From the NCBI GenBank assembly GCA_031287585.1, contig JAITST010000034.1:1-16471 (forward strand): DNA of 16,471 nucleotides, given 5' to 3'. Both the position numbers and the translations under genes were made by a program. This DNA comes from Planctomycetaceae bacterium (lineage in GTDB: Bacteria; Planctomycetota; Planctomycetia; Pirellulales; Thermoguttaceae). The notes beneath the pieces are model-generated. The model had not been told where the DNA came from. It did no database searches and was given only the letters and a program-made list of their open reading frames with translations. This document shows, one piece after another, positions 1-7,059 of this stretch; position 1 is the stretch's first letter; each line of letters opens with the position of its first letter.

Positions 1-192
1 TGAGTGACTCATTGTTTGGGGGATTGGTAAGTGGATAAAAAATGTGGACAAAAAAACGTGCGAAGTATTCTATCACTTTTTCGACGCGGGGCAAGAGGGG
101 TTTTTAGAAATTGCCATAAGGAATTGAGGTAGTAATATCAGTCGGTATTTGAGTTTGAAAAAGTTGGGCAGAGTGGATTAGCGGGGAGATAC

Positions 193-228
193 TCCGTTTT
201 GACGGCACAAATTAGCCGTCAAAACGGA
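193..228. terminator. Perfect 14-bp stem-loop
   Basis: Bases 193-206 (tccgttttgacggc) are exactly complementary in reverse to 215-228, with an 8-base loop. No T-run follows on either strand; the + strand side is followed by an A-rich stretch. It may be a terminator-like or RNA-stabilising structure for a gene upstream of the window, or a small palindromic insertion. The structure is seen directly; the role is inferred. Confidence 0.4.
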
Positions 229-380
229 TAAAAATAAAATACCAGCAACCGAAATGTGTGAAAAAATTCATCCCCCTATTGCGTTTTTTTTTTGATAGAA
301 TTTAGTGTTATTAGAGGTACCCCTGTGTGAAGCAAGACGCAATAGCAAGCGGTAACGGAGTACCGCCTTTGCTCATAAAG

Positions 381-410
381 TTAATAATAACAATTACGTA
401 ATGTTATAAT
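381..410 (+). promoter_or_regulatory. Candidate extended -10 promoter
   Basis: TATAAT at 405-410 is preceded by TG one base upstream (402-403), an extended -10 form. A weak -35 (TTAATA, 381-386) sits 18 bases upstream. If used, it would give a leader of about 370 bases ahead of the gene at 789, or a separate short transcript. Sequence match only. Confidence 0.3.
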
Positions 411-788
411 GCAGGTAGTTTTGTGATATTATGCGTAGAATGGTGTGATTACTTGGAAAACTTTTGGTAAATTCCTTAAATTATTTCGCAAAATTGGGGA
501 AAATTTGGTATATTTTATGTGGTTTCCCCGTACAAACGTTCACAAATTTTTTGCGTTGCGCGTAAAACTGAAATTAACAGGTCAGGTAATGTTTGAAGGT
601 TTTGCGTGCGGCACACCTGCGGCGGCGGTTCCCTATATAATAATATCAATTAACCCTAACCAAACAAAATTTACCGTGTTTTACGTCACTCTCCCCAAAC
701 AACTTGACAACTGTCACGTCTGTACATCGGCGAATGCCGTGTTGCGTGCGTTGCCGTTATCGCGTGTCTCGGCGCGGGGAGGTGGAAT

Positions 789-1442
789 ATGATTTACGAC
801 AACCATCACCCGCAGTTGGAAGATTTTTACCGGTCTTATATCGGACACCGGAATACTGCGGTGTTTCTCAAGCAGGTTTCCGAGAAATACACACAGCCGA
901 CTTTGTTGCGGCTCGCTATCAGTGGTTCCGTTGGAACTCGTCGCGGCGTATTGACCGCACTGACGTTCATCGGCGATTACGAAGCAAACGACACTTTCGG
1001 TAGGTTGTTGTACGACCAAGACTTCGGTGTTCGTTCACTCGCGGAATACGGTATCAAAAACATCTGGACACGCGGCGGCGACGAGACGCAGCGTAGTAAG
1101 TTGTGCGAAATTATGCGGCTAATTGCGGCGGCGGACTACGATGAGGCGATACGTGCCGCGAACGTTATGGTCGAGGAAGTGCCGGATTTCGCGGAGGTAC
1201 GGAATCAGCGTTGCATCGCGTTGTTCGCGACGAAACAGTATGAAGACGCAATCGCGGACGGTATTGAAGTGATGCTGATTAACAAGTATCATTTCGGCGC
1301 GGCGATTGGTGTTGCCCATGCGTATCAGTTTCTTGGCGACTTGACACGTGCGTATAGTTCTTATAAACGTGCGTTAAGTATCAATCCGAATCTCGACAAC
1401 GCGAAACGGCAGATGTTGAAATTGTCGAAAATGTTGGATTGA
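789..1442 (+). CDS. HEAT/TPR-repeat protein
   Basis: A soluble 217-residue repeat protein with no signal peptide or enzyme motif. The N-terminal half (about 35-95) reads as HEAT-like helical pairs, including a segment around LLYDQDFGVRSLAEYGI. The C-terminal half (about 108-210) reads as tetratricopeptide repeats, the clearest being the last one (FLGDLTRAYSSYKRALSINPN). Such repeats act as protein-binding scaffolds; the partner is unknown. The ATG is well supported by the purine-rich GGGGAGGTGG at 776-785. The stop is only 3 bases before yggS, so the two are very likely co-transcribed. The repeat assignment is by eye and a specific function cannot be given. Confidence 0.8.
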   Translation: MIYDNHHPQLEDFYRSYIGHRNTAVFLKQVSEKYTQPTLLRLAISGSVGTRRGVLTALTFIGDYEANDTFGRLLYDQDFGVRSLAEYGIKNIWTRGGDETQRSKLCEIMRLIAAADYDEAIRAANVMVEEVPDFAEVRNQRCIALFATKQYEDAIADGIEVMLINKYHFGAAIGVAHAYQFLGDLTRAYSSYKRALSINPNLDNAKRQMLKLSKMLD

Positions 1443-1445
1443 AAG

Positions 1446-2153
1446 ATGACTTTTCAATCAGATATAAATCGGCGAGTCGCGGAGAATGCGGCGTATGTAC
1501 GTGAACGAATCGCGGCGGCGGCACAACGTTGCGGACGTGCGGAGAATGATGTCGCTCTGGTAGCGGTTAGCAAGTACGCAAGTTGTGACGACGGTTTTAT
1601 AGAAGCACTGTTGGCGACTGGATGTAACGAATTGGGCGAGAACAGAACGCAGGTCTTGTTAGAAAAAAACGAACGATTCAAAAACGTGAACTGGCACTTC
1701 ATCGGTTCATTACAGAGAAATAAAGTACGCAAGGTACTGTCATACGTCACGTTATTTCACTCCATTGATTCGTTATCACTAGCGGAAGCGTTTGACCGAA
1801 TATCGGAGGAGGAAAACATAGTAAGCGTGCGGGCATTACTGGAAGTGAACATATCTGGCGACAAGACCAAACACGGTTTCACGCCGCAAGAACTGGAAGC
1901 GAATATCGAACACTTCAACAAATTCCCGCGTCTTCAAATAGTAGGGCTGATGTGTATGTCGGGCTTGGAATCAAATGAAAAAGAGACAAGACAAGAATTC
2001 CGCAATACAGCAAAGTTGGCAAAGCAAATAACAAAAAACGCACCGGCAAACGTAACGTTAAAAGAATTATCAATGGGAATGAGCGACGATTACGAAATAG
2101 CAATAGAAGAAGGAGCAACGATAGTTAGAGTTGGGGCACGGTTGATGCAGTGA
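1446..2153 (+). CDS. yggS: YggS/PLPBP family pyridoxal-phosphate homeostasis protein
   Basis: This 235-residue protein has the usual length and motifs of the YggS/PROSC family, single-domain TIM-barrel proteins related to the N-terminal domain of alanine racemase. They bind pyridoxal 5'-phosphate and buffer its level in the cytoplasm, with effects on amino-acid balance, and have no known catalytic activity. Visible motifs: LVAVSK with the PLP-binding lysine at K43, GENR near residue 64, WHFIGSLQRNK near 83-93, and the C-terminal phosphate-binding segment SMGMSDDYEIAI followed by VRVGARL. It is full length. It follows the TPR gene with a 3-base gap and only a weak GAAAG ahead of the ATG, which suggests translational coupling. 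In many bacteria yggS sits near cell-division or proline genes; here it does not. Confidence 0.95.
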   Translation: MTFQSDINRRVAENAAYVRERIAAAAQRCGRAENDVALVAVSKYASCDDGFIEALLATGCNELGENRTQVLLEKNERFKNVNWHFIGSLQRNKVRKVLSYVTLFHSIDSLSLAEAFDRISEEENIVSVRALLEVNISGDKTKHGFTPQELEANIEHFNKFPRLQIVGLMCMSGLESNEKETRQEFRNTAKLAKQITKNAPANVTLKELSMGMSDDYEIAIEEGATIVRVGARLMQ

Positions 2154-2244
2154 CGGTTTATTTGTTCTAAAAAATTCTAACCAGTTCCAAAATTCCGTTT
2201 CGTCATTCTTTTGCGGCAATTTCGGCAGTCGGAACGCATAATGG

Positions 2245-2272
2245 GTAGAGACGTTACACACAACGTTTCTAC
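2245..2272. terminator. Stem-loop downstream of yggS
   Basis: gtagagacgtt (2245-2255) pairs with aacgtttctac (2262-2272) around a 6-base loop, with one G-T pair in an 11-bp stem. No U-tract follows; the next bases are the target duplication and left end of the MITE copy. It could end the yggS transcript, with the element inserted right at its base. Moderate to low confidence in function. Confidence 0.35.
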
Positions 2273-2276
2273 TAGA

Positions 2277-2367
2277 GGCAACTTCTAAAAACTCTACCAT
2301 TTCGTTCAGCAAGTTCCTGATTTTACGAGGTTTGCTATTTTGAGTCGATAGGTTTTTAGAAGATGCC
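2277..2367 (+). mobile_element. MITE-like element, copy 1 (intact, with target duplication)
   Basis: A 91-bp non-coding element bounded by imperfect terminal inverted repeats: ggcaacttctaaaaac at the left and gtttttagaagatgcc at the right. It is flanked by the direct repeat TAGA (2273-2276 and 2368-2371). If the element is drawn one base shorter at each end, the flanking repeat becomes CTAGAG (2272-2277 and 2367-2372). This is the mark of a transposition event. Similar copies occur inverted at 11167-11263 and 12759-12843. It is too short to code for a transposase and must have been mobilised in trans. Confidence 0.75.
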
Positions 2368-2410
2368 TAGAGTAGTATTTTTCAACAAACGATAAATTTA
2401 TAGGGGTGTC

Positions 2411-2440
2411 TTGTCACTGGTGAGATTTAACGTGTATAAT
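2411..2440 (+). promoter_or_regulatory. Promoter of the PP2C gene
   Basis: TTGTCA (2411-2416, five of six to TTGACA) and a perfect TATAAT (2435-2440) are spaced 18 bases apart. The predicted start is near 2447, giving a leader of about 55 bases before the GTG start at 2502. This is the best-looking housekeeping promoter in the window. Confidence 0.6.
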
Positions 2441-2501
2441 GTTACCTGTGCTGTCGCGTACAGCAGTTTTTTGTTACCAACAACAAACTTAATAAATTTT
2501 C

Positions 2502-3779
2502 GTGGAATCAAGCCCTCATCAATGGAAAAAAGCCGTTCGTTACGCGGCGAAATCTGACATTGGTTTGCGCCGTGCAAACAATCAGGACTCGTTTGCGATA
2601 TTTGTCGCAAACAGTGCGGGTCAGTGGACGGAACGCGGTCACTTGTTCGTGGTTGCAGATGGGATGGGTGCGCACGCGGCGGGCGAGGTCGCGAGCAAGT
2701 GTGCGACTGACACGATTACACAAAGTTTCTTGCAGCGGGTAAAAAAGGAGCCGCCTCATCAGGCACTCGCAAACGCTCTCTATGATGCCCACAACTACAT
2801 ACGCGAAAGAAGTGCGAGCGACGATGCGTTTCACGATATGGGAACGACAGCCGACGCGCTGTTGTTGCTGCCGCAAGGAGCGGTTGTTGCTCACGTCGGC
2901 GACTCGCGTGTTTACCGTTTGCGCGGCAACGTTATTGAGCAACTTACGTTTGACCATAGTCTCGTCTGGGAAGTTTGTATGGCAACGAATCTTGCGTTCG
3001 ATAAAGCACCAAGTTACATACCGCGAAATCAGATAACACGTTCCCTAGGACCAACCGACTCGCTTAAAGTTGACCTCGAAGGACTGTATCCGATAGCGAT
3101 TGGCGATATGTTTTTGTTGTGCAGCGACGGTTTGAGCGGACAGATACACGATACCGAAATCGGACAGATATTGAGTGTTTTCTCGCCAGACCTCGCGGTT
3201 GAAACTCTTGTCAACATCGCAAACCTTCGCGGCGGACCAGACAACATAACGGCAATTGTTGTGCAGGCGATATCACCGGTAATGGAGGAAATGCAGGTCG
3301 AACTGGCGAAGCCGATTCCGCTATTCACGGCACTGTCATTCGCGGCGGGAATGACGGGACTGCTTGGTGCGGGGATAGTTGCGACTATCGGGCAACCGAT
3401 ATGGGCGATAGTTTGTTTGGCGGTATCGTTGGCATTGTTGTTGATGTGCGTGGTAACGTTGACGCGAAGAGTGTTCAGTAATTCGATATACAATGACAGA
3501 ATGTTGCCATTCGGTAAGGGACCATATACGAGAACAAATTGCGCGTCCGACAAAAAATTTGTTGATAGTCTGTCCGAAATTCTACGTGAACTGATATTGG
3601 CAACCAAAAACGACCGCTGGTCAATAGTTTCCGACGATGCCGACAAAATGGAACGTGAAGCATTAAACGCAATCTCAAATAAGGACTACGCGGTAGCGAT
3701 CCACTGTCTCGCACAAGCAATCAACTACATAATGCGAGAACTGAAACGAGTGAGTAGTAAGAAACGAAAAGTGGAATAG
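2502..3779 (+). CDS. PP2C-family Ser/Thr protein phosphatase with membrane-anchored tail
   Basis: A 425-residue metal-dependent protein phosphatase (PPM/PP2C, PrpC/PppA type) that removes phosphate from Ser/Thr of target proteins, normally opposing a Hanks-type kinase. The catalytic domain fills about 12-256 and has the family motifs: SDIGLRRANNQD (18-29), VVADGMG (50-56, metal-binding D53), GTTADA, VAHVGDSRVYRLR (129-141), LLCSDGLSG (205-213, D209) and GGPDNITAIVVQ (244-255, D247). All metal ligands look intact. Two hydrophobic stretches, about 273-297 and 300-321, form a hairpin in the membrane. A charged helical tail of about 100 residues follows, of unknown role. The start is GTG; no in-frame ATG lies before the first motif. 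No kinase or FHA gene is adjacent, so the partner is encoded elsewhere. Confidence 0.95.
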   Translation: MESSPHQWKKAVRYAAKSDIGLRRANNQDSFAIFVANSAGQWTERGHLFVVADGMGAHAAGEVASKCATDTITQSFLQRVKKEPPHQALANALYDAHNYIRERSASDDAFHDMGTTADALLLLPQGAVVAHVGDSRVYRLRGNVIEQLTFDHSLVWEVCMATNLAFDKAPSYIPRNQITRSLGPTDSLKVDLEGLYPIAIGDMFLLCSDGLSGQIHDTEIGQILSVFSPDLAVETLVNIANLRGGPDNITAIVVQAISPVMEEMQVELAKPIPLFTALSFAAGMTGLLGAGIVATIGQPIWAIVCLAVSLALLLMCVVTLTRRVFSNSIYNDRMLPFGKGPYTRTNCASDKKFVDSLSEILRELILATKNDRWSIVSDDADKMEREALNAISNKDYAVAIHCLAQAINYIMRELKRVSSKKRKVE

Positions 3780-3820
3780 GGAGTTGTTGTGTGTAGTTCA
3801 AACAATGTTGCGGATAAATA

Positions 3821-4615
3821 ATGGTGAAGACTATGACATCATACGAAAAAATGAATTTCAAAATTCCGAAAGAAAGCCCTGATTATCGGGAATGTTCGGA
3901 TTATGTTATCAGTGCTGTTGAGGCGATAATTCAGGATGCCATTGATTCACAGAATAATAAAATCACCATCAATACAAACCTGAAATTAGGTTTGCCGATG
4001 GAAAACATCAATAAAGTTGCTGGTCCGTTTGTTGAAGCATGGGCAATGGAAGTTTTTTCACAAATTGTTGAGGACACCAAAAACAAGTATTCGTTAATCA
4101 ATGTTGAAGCCCGAGAACGTCTTAACAAAGCAGATATTGTTCTTCAATTCAAGAAGAAACGAAAAGTTGAAATGGGAATCACCGCAGAAATTGATGTCAA
4201 GGCAACTGCCGAAGATATTCCTCAAAGCGGGCGTTCCCCAAACATTACTTCGTATGCACGAATCCGGACCGCTTATATTGAAGACCCTGATTATTTGTTC
4301 GTTATTCTGTCACTGAAGCATCGTGTTTATTGTCATCGTAATCCCAAAACACAATTGATGGATGGTATTATGGAGGTTGTCGGACATAAGGCGTATGACT
4401 TAAAATATCTGTCATCCAACGACATTAGTTATAATCCGGCTTTGGGAACGGGACAGATACAAATCAAGGATATTCATTATGTAACGCTTGAATATCGTAA
4501 CGTTTGGGATTTTTGTCAACTGCTCGACAAAAAATATCTTGCGTCAAGTAGGAGGACTTTGGAAGACTGGAATGAACTTGCACGACGAAATGGATGGGTG
4601 AAATTCGATGAGTAA
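3821..4615 (+). CDS. Putative type II restriction endonuclease (PD-(D/E)xK)
   Basis: A 264-residue protein that I read as the nuclease of a restriction-modification pair. The argument is mostly context: its stop overlaps the start of an intact DNA methyltransferase by 8 bases (ATGAGTAA). Within it, D105 in NKADIVLQF followed by AEIDVKAT (E123, D125, K127) fits the D...(D/E)xK metal site of this fold, and E73 lies in the helix before it. The rest shows no recognised family. The recognition site cannot be read from the sequence. The start is uncertain: ATGs lie at 3821, 3833 and 3851, with only weak purine stretches upstream. It is A/T-rich like its partner. It could instead be another methyltransferase-linked protein, but the pairing makes a restriction enzyme most likely. 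Confidence 0.7.
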   Translation: MVKTMTSYEKMNFKIPKESPDYRECSDYVISAVEAIIQDAIDSQNNKITINTNLKLGLPMENINKVAGPFVEAWAMEVFSQIVEDTKNKYSLINVEARERLNKADIVLQFKKKRKVEMGITAEIDVKATAEDIPQSGRSPNITSYARIRTAYIEDPDYLFVILSLKHRVYCHRNPKTQLMDGIMEVVGHKAYDLKYLSSNDISYNPALGTGQIQIKDIHYVTLEYRNVWDFCQLLDKKYLASSRRTLEDWNELARRNGWVKFDE

Positions 4616-5534
4616 TATAGAAATTATTTGCGGCGATTCCCTCTCGGAAATTCAAAAAATTTCCGACGAGTCCGTTGATTTAATTATTGCCGACCCTCCT
4701 TATAACCTCGGCAAAGAATACGGGAACTCGTCTGACCGGCAAAATTTCGACGAATATCTGAATTTTGCAAAACGCTGGATTGCTGAAAGTAAACGAGTAT
4801 TACGTTCAACCGGAACAATTTATGTGTTTGTCGGTTTTCGTATGATTTCGTATGTCTATCAGATTCTCGAATCAGATTTGAATATGAATTTCGTGAATTG
4901 GATTTGTTGGCATTATACACAGGGAATCGGAAAAACACGCGGTTTTTCGCCGCGTCACGATGATATTTTGATGTTTTCTAAATCACGAAATTATTATTTT
5001 AATTTGGACGCGGTACGTGTTCCGCAAAAATACTATCGTTCCATTAACAATATGCGTGGGGCAAACCCCGGCGATGTTTGGGAATTTTCTCACATACACT
5101 ATTGTAATGAAAACAGGCAGGAGCATCCAACACAGAAACCGGAAGGACTGATTGAGCGCATGGTTTTGGCATCATCCGCTATCGGCGGTTTGGTTTTAGA
5201 CCCCTTTGCGGGTAGCGGAACGACACCGAGAGTGTGTCAGCAGACGAATCGAAATTGTACGGGAATTGAAATCAATCCCGATTACGTGAGTATGATAAAA
5301 TCGCGGTTGTCCAAACCGTTCATTGGTTTTGATAGCATTGACCCGCGAATGGAACGTGTTCCCAACGACCTCAATGACCCGCAAGTACGAAAGGAATACC
5401 TCGAAAATCACGTTAATTGGTTTTTAGAAAATCATCCAAACCAAGAACAACAATTCTGGTTAGATGTTGTACACAAATATAACAAAGCAAACGATGCCCC
5501 CCAGCAAACATTGTTTGAGATAAAATATGATTGA
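4608..5534 (+). CDS. DNA methyltransferase, beta class (N6-adenine or N4-cytosine), YhdJ-like
   Basis: A 308-residue SAM-dependent methyltransferase that modifies an exocyclic amino group in DNA. Catalytic motif IV, DPPY (29-32), precedes the SAM-binding motif I, DPFAGSGTT (198-206), and this order defines the beta class. The target-recognition region lies between them (about 105-170). HPTQKPEGL (173-181) and GIEINPDYV (near 219-227) are also typical. The path ADPPYNLGKE ... PGDVWEF ... HPTQKPE ... ASS resembles E. coli YhdJ, an N6-adenine enzyme acting on ATGCAT. That suggests adenine methylation but does not prove the site. A C-terminal tail of about 70 residues follows the core. It is translationally coupled to the nuclease upstream and would protect host DNA from it. 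Confidence 0.93.
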   Translation: MSNIEIICGDSLSEIQKISDESVDLIIADPPYNLGKEYGNSSDRQNFDEYLNFAKRWIAESKRVLRSTGTIYVFVGFRMISYVYQILESDLNMNFVNWICWHYTQGIGKTRGFSPRHDDILMFSKSRNYYFNLDAVRVPQKYYRSINNMRGANPGDVWEFSHIHYCNENRQEHPTQKPEGLIERMVLASSAIGGLVLDPFAGSGTTPRVCQQTNRNCTGIEINPDYVSMIKSRLSKPFIGFDSIDPRMERVPNDLNDPQVRKEYLENHVNWFLENHPNQEQQFWLDVVHKYNKANDAPQQTLFEIKYD

Positions 5535-5670
5535 TACAGACAAATGCAGAGTTATCGACATCACGCTATTTACAGGTAAAAAAATGCGTAGATACCATAA
5601 AATACGAATAAATTTTCAACTTTGTTCCTTATAAAAAATAACAATTACAAAATGACAAACTAGAAGTATT

Positions 5671-7035
5671 ATGGAAATAAAAAAACGAGAAACACGACGC
5701 GTTGAGTACAAGCAGAATCTTGCGGACGACCTCGAAAAAGAGGCGGTGGCGTTTGTCAATGCGGGCGGCGGTAACATTCATTTCGGTGTGAGAGATGACG
5801 GTTCGATTGTGGGTGTAAAAAAGCCGGATGACATTCAACTGAAAATCAAAGACCGTCTGTTCAATAATATCCGTCCGAGCATTATGGGCTTGTTCGATAT
5901 TGATACGGTAACTCATGACGGCAAAACAACTGTAGTTGTTCATTTGGCTGGCGGTATGGAACGTCCTTACTACATCAAGCAAAAAGGACTTTCGGAAGCC
6001 GGTTGTTTTATTCGCGTTGGCAGTTCTGCACAACCGATGACGGAAGAGATGATTGGTCGTCTGTTTAGGAAACGTAATCCGGTATCGTTGTCGAATATGG
6101 TTTCACGTAACCAAGACCTGACTTTCCGCCAACTCAAAATTTATTATGAGGGAAAAAATAAACTCCTTAACGAAAACTTTGCCCAAACACTGGAATTACT
6201 AACGCCCGACGGCAGACTCAATTACGCCGCGTATTTGTTTGCGGACAATAATCGCGTGTCGATTCGTGTTGCGAAGTATGCCGGAACAACGAAGGTCGAT
6301 TTGATTGAGAACGAGGACTACGGCGATTGTTCTTTGGTCAAGGCAATGCAGAAAGTGCTTGATAAATTTGAAATAGAAAATATCACGCAAGCCCGTATTT
6401 CCGGTTTGGGACCTCGTAAGGAAAAACGTCTTGTACATAACAATTCGTTGCGTGAGATAATCATAAACGCATTTGCTCACAACGACTACTCTGCTGGTGA
6501 CACTCCGATTTTCGAGATATTCTCCGACCGTTTTGAGATAACATCATACGGCGGTTTGGTAGAAGGGTTGAGCAAGGACGATTTTTTCGCCGGAGTATCA
6601 AAACCGCGTAACCGTGAAATTATGAGGATTTTCAGAGACCTGGAATTTGTCGAACATCTCGGTTCGGGGATGACACGTATTATGAGAATATACAACAGTG
6701 AAATTTTTAATTTCCTGTCAAGTGCTATTCGCGTGACACTCCAATTTGAAAACGAAGTTGAATACAAAGAGAAAGAATCGGACGAAACTATCCAAAAAAC
6801 TATCCCAAAAACTATCCCAAAAACTATCCCAAAAACTATCCCAAAAACTACCCTGAAAATAATCGAAGGAATAAAAAATAATCCTACCATCACGATTCCA
6901 GAATTGATGAATTTGTCTGGTCTCACTCTTGGCGGAGTCAAATGGAATATCCAGAAACTCAAACAGGAAGGATACATTCGGCGTGTGGGACGTAATAGAG
7001 GCGGACATTGGGAAATACTTAGTGATAACGATTAA
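5671..7035 (+). CDS. AlbA_2 (Schlafen-type) domain putative transcriptional regulator / RecG-like protein
   Basis: A 454-residue cytoplasmic protein. The N-terminal AlbA_2 domain (about 7-120) shows RRVEYKQNL, EAVAFVNAGGGNIHFGVRDDG and the IVGV strand. A central region (about 255-350) with NSLREIIINAFAHNDY, GLVEGL and EHLGSGMTRI matches the C-terminal domain often mis-named ATP-dependent DNA helicase RecG in these proteins; no helicase motifs are present. A Thr-Ile-Pro-Lys repeat linker (373-396) leads to a C-terminal winged-helix domain (about 397-450, ITIPELMNLSGLTLGGVKWNIQKLKQEGYI). Such proteins are thought to be regulators and are frequent beside restriction systems and in defence islands. 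It lies 136 bases after the methyltransferase with its own weak SD (AGAAG, 5662-5666), so it may be separately transcribed. Function is inferred only. Confidence 0.88.
   Translation: MEIKKRETRRVEYKQNLADDLEKEAVAFVNAGGGNIHFGVRDDGSIVGVKKPDDIQLKIKDRLFNNIRPSIMGLFDIDTVTHDGKTTVVVHLAGGMERPYYIKQKGLSEAGCFIRVGSSAQPMTEEMIGRLFRKRNPVSLSNMVSRNQDLTFRQLKIYYEGKNKLLNENFAQTLELLTPDGRLNYAAYLFADNNRVSIRVAKYAGTTKVDLIENEDYGDCSLVKAMQKVLDKFEIENITQARISGLGPRKEKRLVHNNSLREIIINAFAHNDYSAGDTPIFEIFSDRFEITSYGGLVEGLSKDDFFAGVSKPRNREIMRIFRDLEFVEHLGSGMTRIMRIYNSEIFNFLSSAIRVTLQFENEVEYKEKESDETIQKTIPKTIPKTIPKTIPKTTLKIIEGIKNNPTITIPELMNLSGLTLGGVKWNIQKLKQEGYIRRVGRNRGGHWEILSDND
6787..6858 (+). repeat. 12-bp in-frame minisatellite (TIPK repeats)
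   Basis: Six tandem 12-bp units. The four at 6799-6846 are identical (actatcccaaaa); the first and last units are degenerate. Each unit encodes Thr-Ile-Pro-Lys. Because the unit is a multiple of three, slippage would change linker length between the core and the winged helix without breaking the frame. Confidence 0.95.
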
Positions 7036-7059
7036 ACAACAATACCTTCAACTACAACC

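Larger units (their letters stand above)
1..788. other. Gene-free leader region
   Basis: No convincing gene is visible in this 788-base stretch. An open frame at 445-792 has no ribosome binding site, no family resemblance, and overlaps the next gene's Shine-Dalgarno. The region is A/T-rich and holds a perfect hairpin (193-228), a lone 16-base sequence at 100-115 that resembles the terminal repeat of the MITE family described below, and a candidate extended -10 promoter near 381-410. The hairpin at 193-228 may end a gene that lies left of the window. No tRNA or other structured RNA was recognised. Confidence 0.6.
2154..2501. other. Spacer with hairpin, MITE copy and promoter
   Basis: The 348-base gap between yggS and the phosphatase gene contains, in order, an imperfect hairpin (2245-2272), a 91-bp MITE-like element (2277-2367) and a good sigma-70-type promoter (2411-2440). 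No gene was found. Confidence 0.7.

Noticed and set aside
704..732. TTGACA at 704-709 as promoter for the gene at 789
   Set aside because: No -10-like hexamer lies 16-18 bases downstream; the corresponding bases are G/C-rich.
445..792. 115-codon open frame before the TPR gene
   Set aside because: It lacks a ribosome binding site, has low-complexity composition with no family resemblance, and overlaps the next gene's SD and start.
3029..3646. 205-codon minus-strand frame inside the phosphatase gene
   Set aside because: It is a shadow of the clearly conserved PP2C reading frame; composition is Ser/Ile-rich as expected of an antisense artefact.
6486..7008. Minus-strand frames with repeated FWDS / VFGI units
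   Set aside because: These are antisense readings of the TIPK minisatellite in the AlbA_2 gene.
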